A program made the translations under genes and the position numbers. A stretch of 64,000 nt of DNA from NCBI RefSeq assembly GCF_003443675.1, contig NZ_CP031963.1, positions 496,001 through 560,000 on the forward strand, read 5' to 3'. Each line of letters starts with the position of its first letter. Position 1 is the stretch's first letter. The stretch is from Aquimarina sp. BL5. GTDB lineage: Bacteria > Bacteroidota > Bacteroidia > Flavobacteriales > Flavobacteriaceae. Below are positions 1 to 8,996 of this stretch, in pieces. The notes beneath the pieces were generated by a model that did no database searches, was not told the origin of the DNA, and saw only the letters and a list, made by a program, of their open reading frames with translations.

Positions 1-167
1 CTTGGTGCTGCATCATAATAAGCTTTTTTGAGTATCGGAATATCCCTTAATGAGCCTTTCGCTTCGACAGCTGTAGCTTCTGGTGCGAGTTTATTACTTT
101 GTTGGGCGAAACTACTATGTGATAGTATAGAAAGAATTAGAAGCATTAGCCTTGTTATGTTTTTCAT
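1..167 (-). CDS. N-terminus of a secreted protein (partial, runs off the left edge)
   Basis: Only the first 55 codons lie in the window. The ATG is at 165-167 on the minus strand. Residues 1-21 form a typical Sec signal peptide ending in SSFAQQ, and the mature part starts with a charged linker followed by a stretch like IPILKKAYYDAAP. That stretch reminds me of the N-terminus of flavobacterial serine hydrolases of the beta-lactamase superfamily, where a similar segment precedes the catalytic domain, but no catalytic motif is visible, so the function is only a guess. Export is well supported; identity is not. Confidence 0.6.
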   Translation of the reverse strand, partial: MKNITRLMLLILSILSHSSFAQQSNKLAPEATAVEAKGSLRDIPILKKAYYDAAP

Positions 168-229
168 TGCTTTTATTGTTTTAGATGTATGTCTAGATAT
201 TTGATGTACTGTATGCTTTGTAGGTCATT

Positions 230-340
230 TTATTCAAGATCAAACAGTGCAGATTTAGAAAGCTGTCGAGAAATGACATCAAGTTGACTCCTTTCACGAT
301 CAGCATTAGACGTTCCCAAAAAATGCGATAACCAAATCTT
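230..340 (-). pseudogene. Possible 3' remnant of a gene (open stretch without a start)
   Basis: Read on the minus strand, 340 down to 230 is open for 36 codons and ends in TAA. It encodes a plausible amphipathic C-terminus (for example SNADRERSQLDVISRQL), but a TGA precedes it directly and there is no start codon. It lies in a different frame from the small ORF at 348-542, just upstream on the same strand, so the two could be pieces of one decayed gene. I do not recognise the peptide. It may equally be chance. Confidence 0.2.
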
Positions 341-347
341 TCAAAGG

Positions 348-542
348 TTAGATATAAAGGCCTTGACCTCCATGTGCTCCTTTATAAAAATCGCCATCAT
401 CGAATACTGCACCCCATTGATAACTACTATATAACGTTTCTTTAAAATTCGGTGACGTCTCCTTGAGGTTTTTATTTACATTCCGAATTTTAGATAAGTG
501 TGCATCAGAAATTATTGGGATAACATCTTTCATATTTATCAA
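348..542 (-). CDS. Small hypothetical protein (64 aa), doubtful
   Basis: A 64-codon ORF between two genes on the same strand. It has no signal peptide, membrane segment or family motif I recognise. The C-terminal third (around YQWGAVFDDGDFYKGAHGG) is rich in aromatic residues and Gly/Asp, as in a folded domain fragment, so it could be a real small protein or the front of a frameshifted gene that continues at 340-230. No clear -7 element precedes it. It occupies most of an otherwise empty interval of about 400 bp. Confidence 0.3.
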   Translation of the reverse strand: MINMKDVIPIISDAHLSKIRNVNKNLKETSPNFKETLYSSYQWGAVFDDGDFYKGAHGGQGLYI

Positions 543-575
543 TTTTATAGTTGAATTATAAGCTTTATAAGTTAT

Positions 576-1490
576 TTATTTAACCGTTTTTAACCAAGCA
601 GCTTGAGCCCCTCCTTTAATGATAGGCCGAATGGAAGAACCATTGGCATGCATCATATAAATAGTTCTGTCCTCCCTCTTTTCACCTGTAGCTGCCGAAA
701 AAATTAAATGAGATCCATCCGGGGACCACGATGGATACCAATCATCGACATTATTATTGGTTAATCGTTTTTGATTAGAGCCATCGATATCCATCACATA
801 AATTTCAAAATTTCCATCTCTATCAGACATAAAAGCAATTTGACTGCCATCAGGAGAAACTTCTGGGTGCCATTCTTGCGCACTATGATGTGTCAACCGA
901 ATGACATTTTTCCCATCAATATCGACGATACTTATCGCACTAGTCTTATCTTCGAATTCCCACGAAAAGACAATCCTACCATCTGGAGTAAAAATAGGAT
1001 TACTTCCTCTTAGTGAAGTGATCTGCCGCTGTTCGCTACCATCAGCATTCATGATCCAAATTTCCGGATACCAAAATCCCTCTGAATTTTTATACTCTCT
1101 GGCAAACACAATGCTTTTTCCATCGGGAGACCAATCCGGTGCATTATCCCATTTGTTTTTTGCGTGCGTTAATCGTTTTCTATTTGTACCATCAATATGC
1201 ATCGTACGGATAGACCAGGTCTTTTTATCATCGTATTTGCCATAAAAAGCAATTTTTTTTCCATTAGGAGACCACGCTACATAACCTCCATTCTCTTGGG
1301 TACTTGTAATAGTTGATGTACCTTCAGCAGTTCCTTCATAGATTTCTATAATACCTGAAGGTAATGACGTATATCCGATGGTATAAGGCGATGATGTAGC
1401 CGTATCACTTCGCTGACTCGTAGCAATACAACCATATAAGAAAGTGAACAAGAATACGGTTGTTGCTTGTTTTAAATTATGGGTTTTCAT
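576..1490 (-). CDS. TolB-like PD40 beta-propeller lipoprotein
   Basis: A 304-residue exported lipoprotein. I take the ATG at 1490 rather than the longer frame to 1526, because it begins a clean SPII signal (MKTHNLKQATTVFLFTFLYGC, lipobox LYGC). The mature protein has at least five PD40/WD40-like blades with the signature W/V/F-S/T-P-D/N-G (WSPNGKKIAF, WSPDGKSIVF, FTPDGRIVF, VSPDGSQIAF, WSPDGSHLIF), alternating with IWIMNADGS/IYVMDIDGS strands, as in TolB C-terminal propellers. Such propellers usually mediate protein or ligand binding in the periplasm or at the surface; no catalytic residues are evident. It is divergent from the LytS-type kinase at 1645, with about 150 bp between start codons, so it could be a sensing partner or a target of that system. 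Confidence 0.85.
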   Translation of the reverse strand: MKTHNLKQATTVFLFTFLYGCIATSQRSDTATSSPYTIGYTSLPSGIIEIYEGTAEGTSTITSTQENGGYVAWSPNGKKIAFYGKYDDKKTWSIRTMHIDGTNRKRLTHAKNKWDNAPDWSPDGKSIVFAREYKNSEGFWYPEIWIMNADGSEQRQITSLRGSNPIFTPDGRIVFSWEFEDKTSAISIVDIDGKNVIRLTHHSAQEWHPEVSPDGSQIAFMSDRDGNFEIYVMDIDGSNQKRLTNNNVDDWYPSWSPDGSHLIFSAATGEKREDRTIYMMHANGSSIRPIIKGGAQAAWLKTVK

Positions 1491-1644
1491 TTCAGTGTTT
1501 CTCTTTACAAGTTTTATGTCATACAAAGGATGTTTTTTTATTTCATGTATGGAATTTATTTTATGCCAACTGCTCTATATACTCACGAACTACTCTAAGC
1601 AGACCTATTATAATGAGTATCTTGCGTCCTTAAACCGTAACCAC

Positions 1645-3330
1645 ATGAACCTAAGGTTTTTGTCTTGTTTGATATTTCTATTGCTACTTGGGACTTCTTG
1701 TACTAAAAGTGATCGAAATCCTGTGTTCAAAAGATATAAAACGTTATACCAAATAGGAGATCAACCGGCATGGGCTACCAAAAACTGGAATGATACGAAT
1801 TGGAAAAAAAGAATGAAATTGGTTCCGGATGGACAGATTTTCTGGTCCAGGACTCCCATCAAGATTCTCAAGGCTCCAGAATCCCTACAGCCTTATGGCC
1901 TTCGTTTAGAAGTTTACGGAGCGTATGAAGTATTTTGGGATGGGGTGTTGATTGGTAGAAACGGAAACCCAGGTCGGGAAGTAGATGTACCGCCTGAAGG
2001 TGAATTGTGGACTACTTTTACGATTCCTAACCATTTGACTAACAAAGGAGAACACTTACTCGCCTTGCGCCTAAGTAATTATTATTATCCGGATCACATA
2101 GGTATTCATGAGTTTAAGATTGATGAATACAACGATCTGGTCACTGATCGGCTTATCAAAAACTCTTATATGCACGTGTTTGCCGGAGCGTTCCTCATTG
2201 CAGCTATATATTTTCTGTTTCTATTCTTAGGGAACAAAAAAGAGTTCCCTATGCTTATTTTTAGTATCAGTTGTTTTCTCTTTTTTAGCTTAACCATGAC
2301 CCATTTTGTAAGAACAACTATACCTATCCATTACAGCCTGCACGTAATACGCTTAGAAGTGATCACCGGTATCATGTTTGGAATTTCTTTTTTAATTCCG
2401 CTCTATTTCTCTATGCAGTTTCCCTACCCCAAACAGAAACTTTTCTTAGGAATTTATGGGGTGGTTTTACTATCCCTGTATATTTTTAAGCACCATTCCT
2501 TTGATTTTACGGCCTATAATATGATGGTTAGCTTATGGGTGTTTTCTTTAGGTATAGCGATCTATGGCGCATATAAAAAAGGGAAAGGCGCCCTGCTAGT
2601 AGTACTTACGCTACTCGTTTGTATCATTATCCGTTATACGGTTTCCTTTGGCATCAGTCTTTTTGTGGGGTTTAGTCTTATCCTATTAAGCATGTTGTAC
2701 GTACTCTCGTTACGGATCAAAGAACAACGATTGGCCTATGAAACTTCATTAGTACAATCCACTCGCCTACGGCTCGAATTATTAAAAAAGAACATTCAAC
2801 CGCATTTTCTTATGAATACTCTAACATCATTAATAGATTGGGTAGAAGAAAGTCCTAAAAAAGGGGTGTTGTTTATAGAAGCCTTGGCCAAAGAATTTGA
2901 TTTGCTAAATCAGATCGAAAATAAAACATTGATCCCTATAAAACAGGAGATTGCACTCTGCCGTTCGCATTTGGAGATTATGGAATACCGAAAAGAAATT
3001 AACTATTTCTGGGAAGAAAAAGGTATCGATTCAGCGCAAAACATACCACCCGGAATTTTACATACTTTATTAGAAAACGGAATTACCCACAGCTTGCCAC
3101 TGGAAGATAATAGTATTACGTTTACACTATTATTTGAATCGAATCGGGAGTATAATCGTTATACTTTTCTAACGGTTGCTGAAACTGTAAGACAAGAAGG
3201 AAATATAAAGGAAGGAACAGGACTTAAGTATATCAAAGCGCGACTAACCGAGAGTTATCATGATCAATGGGAATTTACCTCAGAACCGTTAACCCATGGA
3301 TGGAAAAATACCATAACCCTATATTTGTAA
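1645..3330 (+). CDS. LytS-family sensor histidine kinase with extracellular jelly-roll and multi-TM region
   Basis: Membrane sensor kinase, about 561 aa from the ATG at 1645. This start gives a lipoprotein-like signal (MNLRFLSCLIFLLLLGTSC); the open frame extends back to 1444 but would overlap the divergent gene and bury the signal. Residues 20-165 look like an exported beta-sandwich sensor (7TMR-DISM type). Residues 175-360 hold about seven or eight hydrophobic helices. The cytoplasmic part is the His_kinase (PF06580) type, with phospho-accepting His387 in NIQPHFLMNTL and an N-box around LLENGITHSL (473-485), then a G-box (EGTGLKYIKARL). The response regulator gene starts 4 nt downstream. 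The ligand is unknown. The ATP-binding half is divergent but keeps its key Asn and Gly motifs. Confidence 0.88.
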   Translation: MNLRFLSCLIFLLLLGTSCTKSDRNPVFKRYKTLYQIGDQPAWATKNWNDTNWKKRMKLVPDGQIFWSRTPIKILKAPESLQPYGLRLEVYGAYEVFWDGVLIGRNGNPGREVDVPPEGELWTTFTIPNHLTNKGEHLLALRLSNYYYPDHIGIHEFKIDEYNDLVTDRLIKNSYMHVFAGAFLIAAIYFLFLFLGNKKEFPMLIFSISCFLFFSLTMTHFVRTTIPIHYSLHVIRLEVITGIMFGISFLIPLYFSMQFPYPKQKLFLGIYGVVLLSLYIFKHHSFDFTAYNMMVSLWVFSLGIAIYGAYKKGKGALLVVLTLLVCIIIRYTVSFGISLFVGFSLILLSMLYVLSLRIKEQRLAYETSLVQSTRLRLELLKKNIQPHFLMNTLTSLIDWVEESPKKGVLFIEALAKEFDLLNQIENKTLIPIKQEIALCRSHLEIMEYRKEINYFWEEKGIDSAQNIPPGILHTLLENGITHSLPLEDNSITFTLLFESNREYNRYTFLTVAETVRQEGNIKEGTGLKYIKARLTESYHDQWEFTSEPLTHGWKNTITLYL

Positions 3331-3334
3331 GGAG

Positions 3335-4033
3335 ATGTACATTTTAATTGTTGAAGACGAATCCAGAATCGCCAAAAGAATCGAACGTATGATACGTACG
3401 ATTGTTGGCGGTGCCTTACAATCGATCAAACATATCAACACGCTGCAGGAGGCGGTAACGTTTATTGAAAATAAGACATTAGACCTTGTGCTGTTAGACT
3501 TAAATCTGAACGGTCACAGTGGTTTTGACTTGCTCACTACCGCAGTGTCTAAATCCTTTCATACCATCGTTATTTCTGCCTATAAAGAGCAGGCCATTAC
3601 TGCCTTTGAATATGGAGTGTTGGATTTTGTACCCAAACCCTTTAATCAAGAGCGGTTAGAGCAAGCGGTACAGAGAATAACTACAAAAGAAACCACTACT
3701 GTAAACACGGTTAAATATTTAGCCGTAAAAAAACGACACAAAGTACAGTTAATCCCTATGGAAAAGGTTGTATATATCAAAGGTGCCGGAACCTATACAG
3801 AGCTTGTTTTGGTAGATGGGAACAAGGCCTTACATGATAAATCCCTCGAAAAACTAGAACAACTGTTATCACCTACTTTCGAACGTATCCATAAATCCTA
3901 TTTAGTAAAAATGGCTGAAATCACAAACATTAGTGTCTCCTCCGGAAGTAAATATATTGCCGAGCTAAAGAATGGAGAACGTATTCCTATTGGAAGAACA
4001 AAATATAAGGACATAAAAGCAAAGTGGTTTTAG
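3335..4033 (+). CDS. LytTR-family response regulator
   Basis: A 232-residue regulator with an N-terminal receiver (1-120) and a C-terminal LytTR DNA-binding domain (about 130-232). The acidic pocket is visible (VEDES near residue 7), the phosphoacceptor is Asp55 in LVLLDLNLNG, and the conserved Lys is in VPKPFNQ. The LytTR part carries YIKGAGTYTELVL and the FERIHKSYLV signature. It starts 4 nt after the LytS-type kinase stop, so the two form a co-transcribed, probably translationally coupled pair. Targets are not evident; nearby candidates are the propeller lipoprotein at 576-1490 and the protease-like lipoprotein at 4180-4926. Confidence 0.93.
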   Translation: MYILIVEDESRIAKRIERMIRTIVGGALQSIKHINTLQEAVTFIENKTLDLVLLDLNLNGHSGFDLLTTAVSKSFHTIVISAYKEQAITAFEYGVLDFVPKPFNQERLEQAVQRITTKETTTVNTVKYLAVKKRHKVQLIPMEKVVYIKGAGTYTELVLVDGNKALHDKSLEKLEQLLSPTFERIHKSYLVKMAEITNISVSSGSKYIAELKNGERIPIGRTKYKDIKAKWF

Positions 4034-4179
4034 AATAGCTTTTGTCTAATCTTTAAGAATAAAATCATCCAATTCTCAATCAATAAATTTGAAAATAAAA
4101 ACCGGTATCATTATTATAACTAATACTCTTTTCATAAATCTTTTTGATGTACAGATTTGTCGTTATTGAAGGTTTAAGA

Positions 4180-4926
4180 TCAGTTTAGATTAGAAATAAA
4201 TTCAATGGTATTTTTTATACTGGTAGCTTGTATAAAAACCTCTTTAGTTTTTTCATCCTCCCAACCAGAACTTACTAAAGCCACTACTCTTCCTTTTTTA
4301 TCTACTACAGGCGAACCACTTAATCCTCCTAAACTTTTAGGCCCTTCTATCTGCTTCAAATTATAGTAATTACCCTCTATTTCATTAAACTTATAGGTAT
4401 ACAGACGCTGTGGACCGATGCTATCTTTATATGACCAGCCAATCACGTATACATTTTCGTCTTTCTTAAGTGGTTTTTTTCTAAACTTTAAAGGTTTATG
4501 GGTTGTTTTATTTTCTTTAACTGAAAACACTAACCAATCATTAAAAGCGTCCCAATTGGTATCCAAATAACTCCAGGTAAGTGAATCTTTTCTATTTGTA
4601 CTTAAGAGTTTATCTAAAATAACATAGTTCTTACTGTCATTTTTAGGATGCATTTTCCATTGTTTTAATTCTCCTTCAAAATCAACAAACTTCATCTTGT
4701 CCGTTTTTGCCATGATAAGAATATGTTTAGCGGTAACTCCATAGACGCGATTTTCATATTCTACCAAAAATCCATTAGACGCGTTTGGATTATCAAATGA
4801 TGAATCTTTATAAGAGACATTATTTATTAAGCCTATTGGTCTATTACTTAATCTTTTTATAGATGAACAACTAAACAAGGCTCCGGCAATAAAGATTATT
4901 GCAATTATTATTTTTAATCTTAACAT
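4180..4926 (-). CDS. Trypsin-like serine peptidase-fold lipoprotein
   Basis: A 248-residue lipoprotein with a signal and lipobox at 1-20 (IAGALFSC, Cys20). The body looks like a trypsin-fold S1 family protein. It has His68 in VTAKHIL, acidic candidates near 126-130 (WDAFND), and a nucleophile motif GGLSGSPVVD with Ser203, followed by GRVVALVSSG as in HtrA-like and V8-like peptidases. There is no PDZ domain. The protein is short for HtrA and may act as a stand-alone envelope protease or a pseudo-protease. It is convergent with the LytTR regulator at 3335-4033. The fold is fairly sure, activity less so. Confidence 0.75.
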   Translation of the reverse strand: MLRLKIIIAIIFIAGALFSCSSIKRLSNRPIGLINNVSYKDSSFDNPNASNGFLVEYENRVYGVTAKHILIMAKTDKMKFVDFEGELKQWKMHPKNDSKNYVILDKLLSTNRKDSLTWSYLDTNWDAFNDWLVFSVKENKTTHKPLKFRKKPLKKDENVYVIGWSYKDSIGPQRLYTYKFNEIEGNYYNLKQIEGPKSLGGLSGSPVVDKKGRVVALVSSGWEDEKTKEVFIQATSIKNTIEFISNLN

Positions 4927-5136
4927 ATTAGGTTTAATTTTTTAAAAAGAATTGCCAATATAAAAAACAACAGTTGCCTTATTTCATGAAATAGATGAAA
5001 TGGTAATAACTGACTAAGTATAGCGAATACCTCCTTATTTTTGTGTTTTTATACAGTTATCCACTCTTCATAGACTTAGGGTAAATAAACATATACTTTA
5101 TAATCATTAAAATTATAATTTATCTATATTTCAAAT

Positions 5137-6159
5137 ATGAATTTTAATAAAAAAATTATCCAAATGCATATAGTTTTTTGGATTATAATTTTTCTCTTTT
5201 ATGTCTTTGCCTCTAGTAGTTCAGAGTTGTTCGAACAATCTTTAGAAACAACATTATTTAAGTTCCCTTTATTAATAATGGCTGCCTACGCTTTTAATAA
5301 TTGGCAAGTTCCTTATTATCTAAAGAAAAAAAAATATCTTGCCTTTGGAGGGTCTATGGTTTTTATGATCATACTATCAGTATTTTTATTTCGGTTGATA
5401 GGGTATTATCATTTGGATAAGTACTGTTCGGAAGGCCCTTACCCATTAATTAGTTTTGTAGATTTTCCTTTTTATATGTTTTCGTTTCATTTTCCCGCGT
5501 TGATTATGTTTTTTTTAAAAACTAATAAAGAGCAAGAATTAGAAAGGGAGAAAATACTTCAGTTAGAAAAAGAAAAAATAGCTACAGAACTTAAATATCT
5601 AAAGGCACAGCTAAACCCTCATTTTTTATTTAATACATTAAATAATTTATATTCTTACGTGATAGCCAAATCTCCTAAAGCACCAGATATGGTATTACAA
5701 CTTTCTGAAATATTAGATTATATTTTATATAAAAGTCAACATCAATCAGTTCTTTTAACAGAAGAAGTACATACTATAGATAATTATATAGCTTTAGAGC
5801 AAATTAAGTATGGTAAACGATTACAAGTGAAATTTGAAAAAAAACTTTCTAAAAATAGATTATCAATAACACCATTATTGCTGCTATCTATAGTAGAAAA
5901 TGCTTTTAAACATGGTGTTAGGGATAGTGTAGAAAAAATAAAAATAGAGTTATTGCAGTTAGATAGTCATATAGAATTTAGTGTTTGGAATACAAAACCA
6001 AATACGGAATTAAGTAATAAGACAAAAACTTATAAAAACGGAATTGGTCTTACCAATATTCAACGACAATTAGATTTAATATACCCCAAACAGCATACTT
6101 TTAAAATTGAAGAATTCGATATGTCTTTTAGCTTAAAACTAACTTTAAACATAGATTAA
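5137..6159 (+). CDS. LytS-family sensor histidine kinase (4-TM type)
   Basis: A 340-residue inner-membrane kinase of the common Bacteroidota layout: four predicted TM helices (about 9-27, 43-60, 68-90, 108-128), a coiled linker rich in Glu/Lys (128-155), then the His_kinase domain with His162 in LNPHFLFNTLNNLYS. The N-box is SIVENAFKHGV (around 252) and the G-box NGIGLTNIQRQL (around 307). There is no extracellular sensor domain, so the stimulus is probably sensed within the membrane. The stop codon is followed directly by the regulator gene, whose ATG begins 2 nt later. Confidence 0.93.
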   Translation: MNFNKKIIQMHIVFWIIIFLFYVFASSSSELFEQSLETTLFKFPLLIMAAYAFNNWQVPYYLKKKKYLAFGGSMVFMIILSVFLFRLIGYYHLDKYCSEGPYPLISFVDFPFYMFSFHFPALIMFFLKTNKEQELEREKILQLEKEKIATELKYLKAQLNPHFLFNTLNNLYSYVIAKSPKAPDMVLQLSEILDYILYKSQHQSVLLTEEVHTIDNYIALEQIKYGKRLQVKFEKKLSKNRLSITPLLLLSIVENAFKHGVRDSVEKIKIELLQLDSHIEFSVWNTKPNTELSNKTKTYKNGIGLTNIQRQLDLIYPKQHTFKIEEFDMSFSLKLTLNID

Positions 6160-6160
6160 T

Positions 6161-6862
6161 ATGGTACGATGCTTACTGGTTGATGATGAGTCTCCCGCAA
6201 TAGATTTACTAAAAAATCATATTAAAGCGCTTAATGATTTAGATGTTGTAGCTAGTTGTTACAGTGCTGTTGAAGCTTTCGAAGTACTGAAAAAAGAGGA
6301 AATCGATTTACTCTTTTTAGATATTGAAATGCCTGTTTTAAAAGGATTAGATTTTCTGAAAACTCTCCAAAACCCTCCAAAAGTAATTATTACTACGGCT
6401 TATAGAGAATATGCTATCGAAGGATATGATTTAGACATTGTAGATTATATATTAAAACCAATTTCTTTTGATCGATTTGTAAAAGCTGTTGATCGCTATT
6501 ATGAAAGAACTCAAGTAACTAATCAATCAATAAACAACCAAAAAGAAAGTAATACATTTTTCTATGTTAATGTAAATAAGAAACATATTAAAATTGTATT
6601 TAATGATATTCTATATATTGAAAGTTTAAAAGATTATGTTAGGATTCATACCAAAAATCAAAGAATAGTTGTAAAAGGTAATATTGGTAAAGTAGAAAAA
6701 CAACTTCCTTCACATCTATTTATTCGCATACATCGTTCTTATATTATAGCTATAAACAAAGTAACAGCTTATACCCAAAAAGATGTAGAAATAGAAGAAT
6801 TAGAGATTCCAGTAGGATCAAGTTATATTAATAAGATCTCTTCAGTACTAAAAATGTCTTAA
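6161..6862 (+). CDS. LytTR-family response regulator
   Basis: A 233-residue partner of the kinase just upstream (1 nt between genes). The receiver spans about 1-120 with the acidic pocket VDDE (8-10), phosphoacceptor Asp54 in LLFLDIEMP, and Lys in ILKPISFDRF. The LytTR domain spans about 133-230, with ILYIESLKDYVRIHT and HLFIRIHRSYII. It probably controls genes of the envelope. The TPR lipoprotein at 6984 follows on the same strand but has its own probable promoter. Confidence 0.94.
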   Translation: MVRCLLVDDESPAIDLLKNHIKALNDLDVVASCYSAVEAFEVLKKEEIDLLFLDIEMPVLKGLDFLKTLQNPPKVIITTAYREYAIEGYDLDIVDYILKPISFDRFVKAVDRYYERTQVTNQSINNQKESNTFFYVNVNKKHIKIVFNDILYIESLKDYVRIHTKNQRIVVKGNIGKVEKQLPSHLFIRIHRSYIIAINKVTAYTQKDVEIEELEIPVGSSYINKISSVLKMS

Positions 6863-6950
6863 TCTAAGCTATTGCTATACCCTTTTGCTGTTTTTGTCAC
6901 TACTTAACCCTCTATTCTCTATTTTTTAAAAAAGCCATTCACAATGCATC

Positions 6951-6958
6951 TACTTTTG
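6951..6958 (+). promoter_or_regulatory. Probable Bacteroidota -7 promoter element (TACTTTTG)
   Basis: TACTTTTG matches the Bacteroidota sigma-A -7 consensus TAnnTTTG and lies 25 nt before the ATG of the TPR lipoprotein at 6984. No convincing TTG -33 box is seen at the expected spacing. Confidence 0.45.
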
Positions 6959-6983
6959 ACATAAATTAATTAAAAAAATAATT

Positions 6984-7850
6984 ATGTTAAAACAGTTCAG
7001 TACGATATTATTAGTCATTTGCCTATGCTCCTGTCAAGCACAAAAAACAGAACGTGAAATCGAAGATGAATTCGTAAAAAAATATGCTCCTTCAGATTTA
7101 AATACCTATGGTTTTACATTAGCAGTAGATTCTAAAGTGCCAGAAGTACATCAACTCTTAAATGACCTAGAACTAAACTTTTACTTTTACGGTAATAAAA
7201 AAGAGTATCAAAAAAAATCAGCTAGAATTATAGAATTAGATCCCAACTACCCTAGTGGTGTTTTAATGAGCGGTTTTTATGTACAGGATCCAGAAGAATA
7301 TAAAAAACTGGTTACTAAAGCCTACAATCTTTCTAAAAAAACTACATTAAAATCTGAACGAGATCTTATACAAGCAGAGTATTCTCTTTTGGTAGAAGAA
7401 GATTATATAAAAGCTCAAAAGTATTTTCAAAAAGTAGTAGATATATATCCTGATAGCGCCGCTGCTATTTGGTCTTTAGGGATGGCATATTATTATAATG
7501 ATGAATATGATAAGGCCTTAGAATGTTACCAAAAGAGTACAGAATTAATTCATAATTTACCAAAAGGATATGAATTCATATCGGTTATGTATTATCAAAA
7601 GAAACAATATAAAAAGGCATTAACATATCTAGAATTGGCCAAAAAACATGGCGCAAAAACTAAAAATGATATCTATTTTGCAGAATACGAGCACATCGCT
7701 TATTACAAAAATGGTCTTTATGAAAAAACAATGAAGTCTATTGAAAAGGCAAAGACTTACGGAAAATACTTTGAAAACAGTGAAAGCTTGAAAAAAACGT
7801 ACGAAGCTGCTAAAGCAAAATTAGATTCTATTCAATTATTGAAAATATGA
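6984..7850 (+). CDS. TPR-repeat lipoprotein
   Basis: A 288-residue lipoprotein with an SPII signal ending LCLCSC (Cys17). The mature protein is helical. Two to three tetratricopeptide repeats are clear between about 130 and 225 (KAQKYFQKVVDIYPDSAAA, then a repeat with AYYYNDEYDKALECYQKSTE, then YYQKKQYKKALTYLELAKK). TPR proteins are scaffolds for protein-protein contacts; no enzyme domain is present. It follows a LytS/LytTR pair and may be a target of it. Partner unknown. Confidence 0.8.
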   Translation: MLKQFSTILLVICLCSCQAQKTEREIEDEFVKKYAPSDLNTYGFTLAVDSKVPEVHQLLNDLELNFYFYGNKKEYQKKSARIIELDPNYPSGVLMSGFYVQDPEEYKKLVTKAYNLSKKTTLKSERDLIQAEYSLLVEEDYIKAQKYFQKVVDIYPDSAAAIWSLGMAYYYNDEYDKALECYQKSTELIHNLPKGYEFISVMYYQKKQYKKALTYLELAKKHGAKTKNDIYFAEYEHIAYYKNGLYEKTMKSIEKAKTYGKYFENSESLKKTYEAAKAKLDSIQLLKI

Positions 7851-7857
7851 ATTTATA

Positions 7858-7895
7858 AATCAATAACCCTTTGCTTAGGTTGAGGGTTGTTGATT
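7858..7895. terminator. Hairpin between convergent genes, probable terminator
   Basis: A 13-bp stem (7858-7870 with 7883-7895, one G-U pair) with a 12-nt loop lies just after the TPR gene stop and before the end of the convergent LamG-like gene. There is no long U-tract on either side, so confidence is moderate. Confidence 0.45.
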
Positions 7896-7933
7896 GTATA
7901 TTTTAACCTTTATTCTTGATAGTTATCAACAGG

Positions 7934-8791
7934 TTATTTGAGTAACGTTTGTATACCTTTTTTTAGTTCGTATACAGCGATTATTTCTTCAGGATTTAAT
8001 ACCTTATCGAATATGGTAAGTTCATCCAAGAAGCCAATGTATCCTAAGCCTAGCATAATTTTTCCTTTTTCTGCTTCCCAAGTAAAAGGATCATTAATAC
8101 CTTTTATGACACCTTGGAGTTGACCATTAATATATAATTTAAACTCAGATTCTGTTTTTGTGTTCACCTTAGAAAAGACAATGCTGACATGTGTCCATGT
8201 CTTTGATTGGAATGGAGATGGGTTTACAGTTACTGTTCGTTTATTCCAATCTGTTTCATTACTATCATTTTTTGGGTCCCAAACTGCAATATCCCCCATC
8301 GCTCCTAACCTAAATTGTCTTGGACTATGATCTGTAAAATCTACCCATAGGCCAGCGTCACTCCATTTAGAGTCTGTAATACAAATGGGGTCACAATAAT
8401 GAGGCGCTAGCTCTTTGTTGGGATCTAAGCGTAGCCAAAATGATATAGTACCACTCCATGAGGTATTATTATATCCCACATTTTTATAAGCCTTATAAAA
8501 AACAGCGGATGTTTTTGCTTCTTTAAACTGAATCGCGTCGCCGAAAATACCTTTATTCTTGGCTAAAACAACGTTCGGGTCATGTAGTCCTTTTTTTGCA
8601 TTAGCCTTTTTTTTATAGTCTACTACGGTATATATATAAGAATCACCTATAGCGAGGTCGGCAGATGTCCTCCCATCAAAAGAACTGTAAAAAAGAATAT
8701 GATCTTTTAATAGTTTTTCTTGCGACAATAACTGTAATGTAATTAGTAAAAAGAACATACTAGAAATGGATAATAGTTTTGTTGTTTTCAT
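7934..8791 (-). CDS. Secreted LamG/concanavalin-like domain protein, paralogue of 51496-52422
   Basis: A 285-residue exported protein with a Sec signal (1-23, ending LLSQ). From about residue 30 to the end it is a single LamG-like jelly-roll: ILFYSSFDG at the start, SFWLRLDP in the middle, and KTWTHVSIVF, YINGQLQG and LGLGYIGFLDEL at the end, typical of the concanavalin-like fold that binds glycans or proteins. No catalytic glutamates of the GH16 type are visible. It is clearly paralogous to the lipoprotein at 51496-52422, sharing YCDPI, WVDFT, DPFTWE and the C-terminal TLLK. The paralogue is lipid-anchored and sits beside an acylase; this one stands alone. Ligand unknown. Confidence 0.8.
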   Translation of the reverse strand: MKTTKLLSISSMFFLLITLQLLSQEKLLKDHILFYSSFDGRTSADLAIGDSYIYTVVDYKKKANAKKGLHDPNVVLAKNKGIFGDAIQFKEAKTSAVFYKAYKNVGYNNTSWSGTISFWLRLDPNKELAPHYCDPICITDSKWSDAGLWVDFTDHSPRQFRLGAMGDIAVWDPKNDSNETDWNKRTVTVNPSPFQSKTWTHVSIVFSKVNTKTESEFKLYINGQLQGVIKGINDPFTWEAEKGKIMLGLGYIGFLDELTIFDKVLNPEEIIAVYELKKGIQTLLK

Positions 8792-8996
8792 AATTTATTG
8801 TTTTGATTTTATAGTATTCGTTATATATTGACTGTAGTCTATGTATTTATTTATGAATCATTCTACCAATATTGTCCTCATATGAAGAATCGTTTTTTTC
8901 TGATTTTAACAAACAATTACTCATGGCTTTTATATACATAGTAAAGAGTTTAGTAAATAGATTGTTTAATTTTTTAAAATATAACTCCATAATAAA

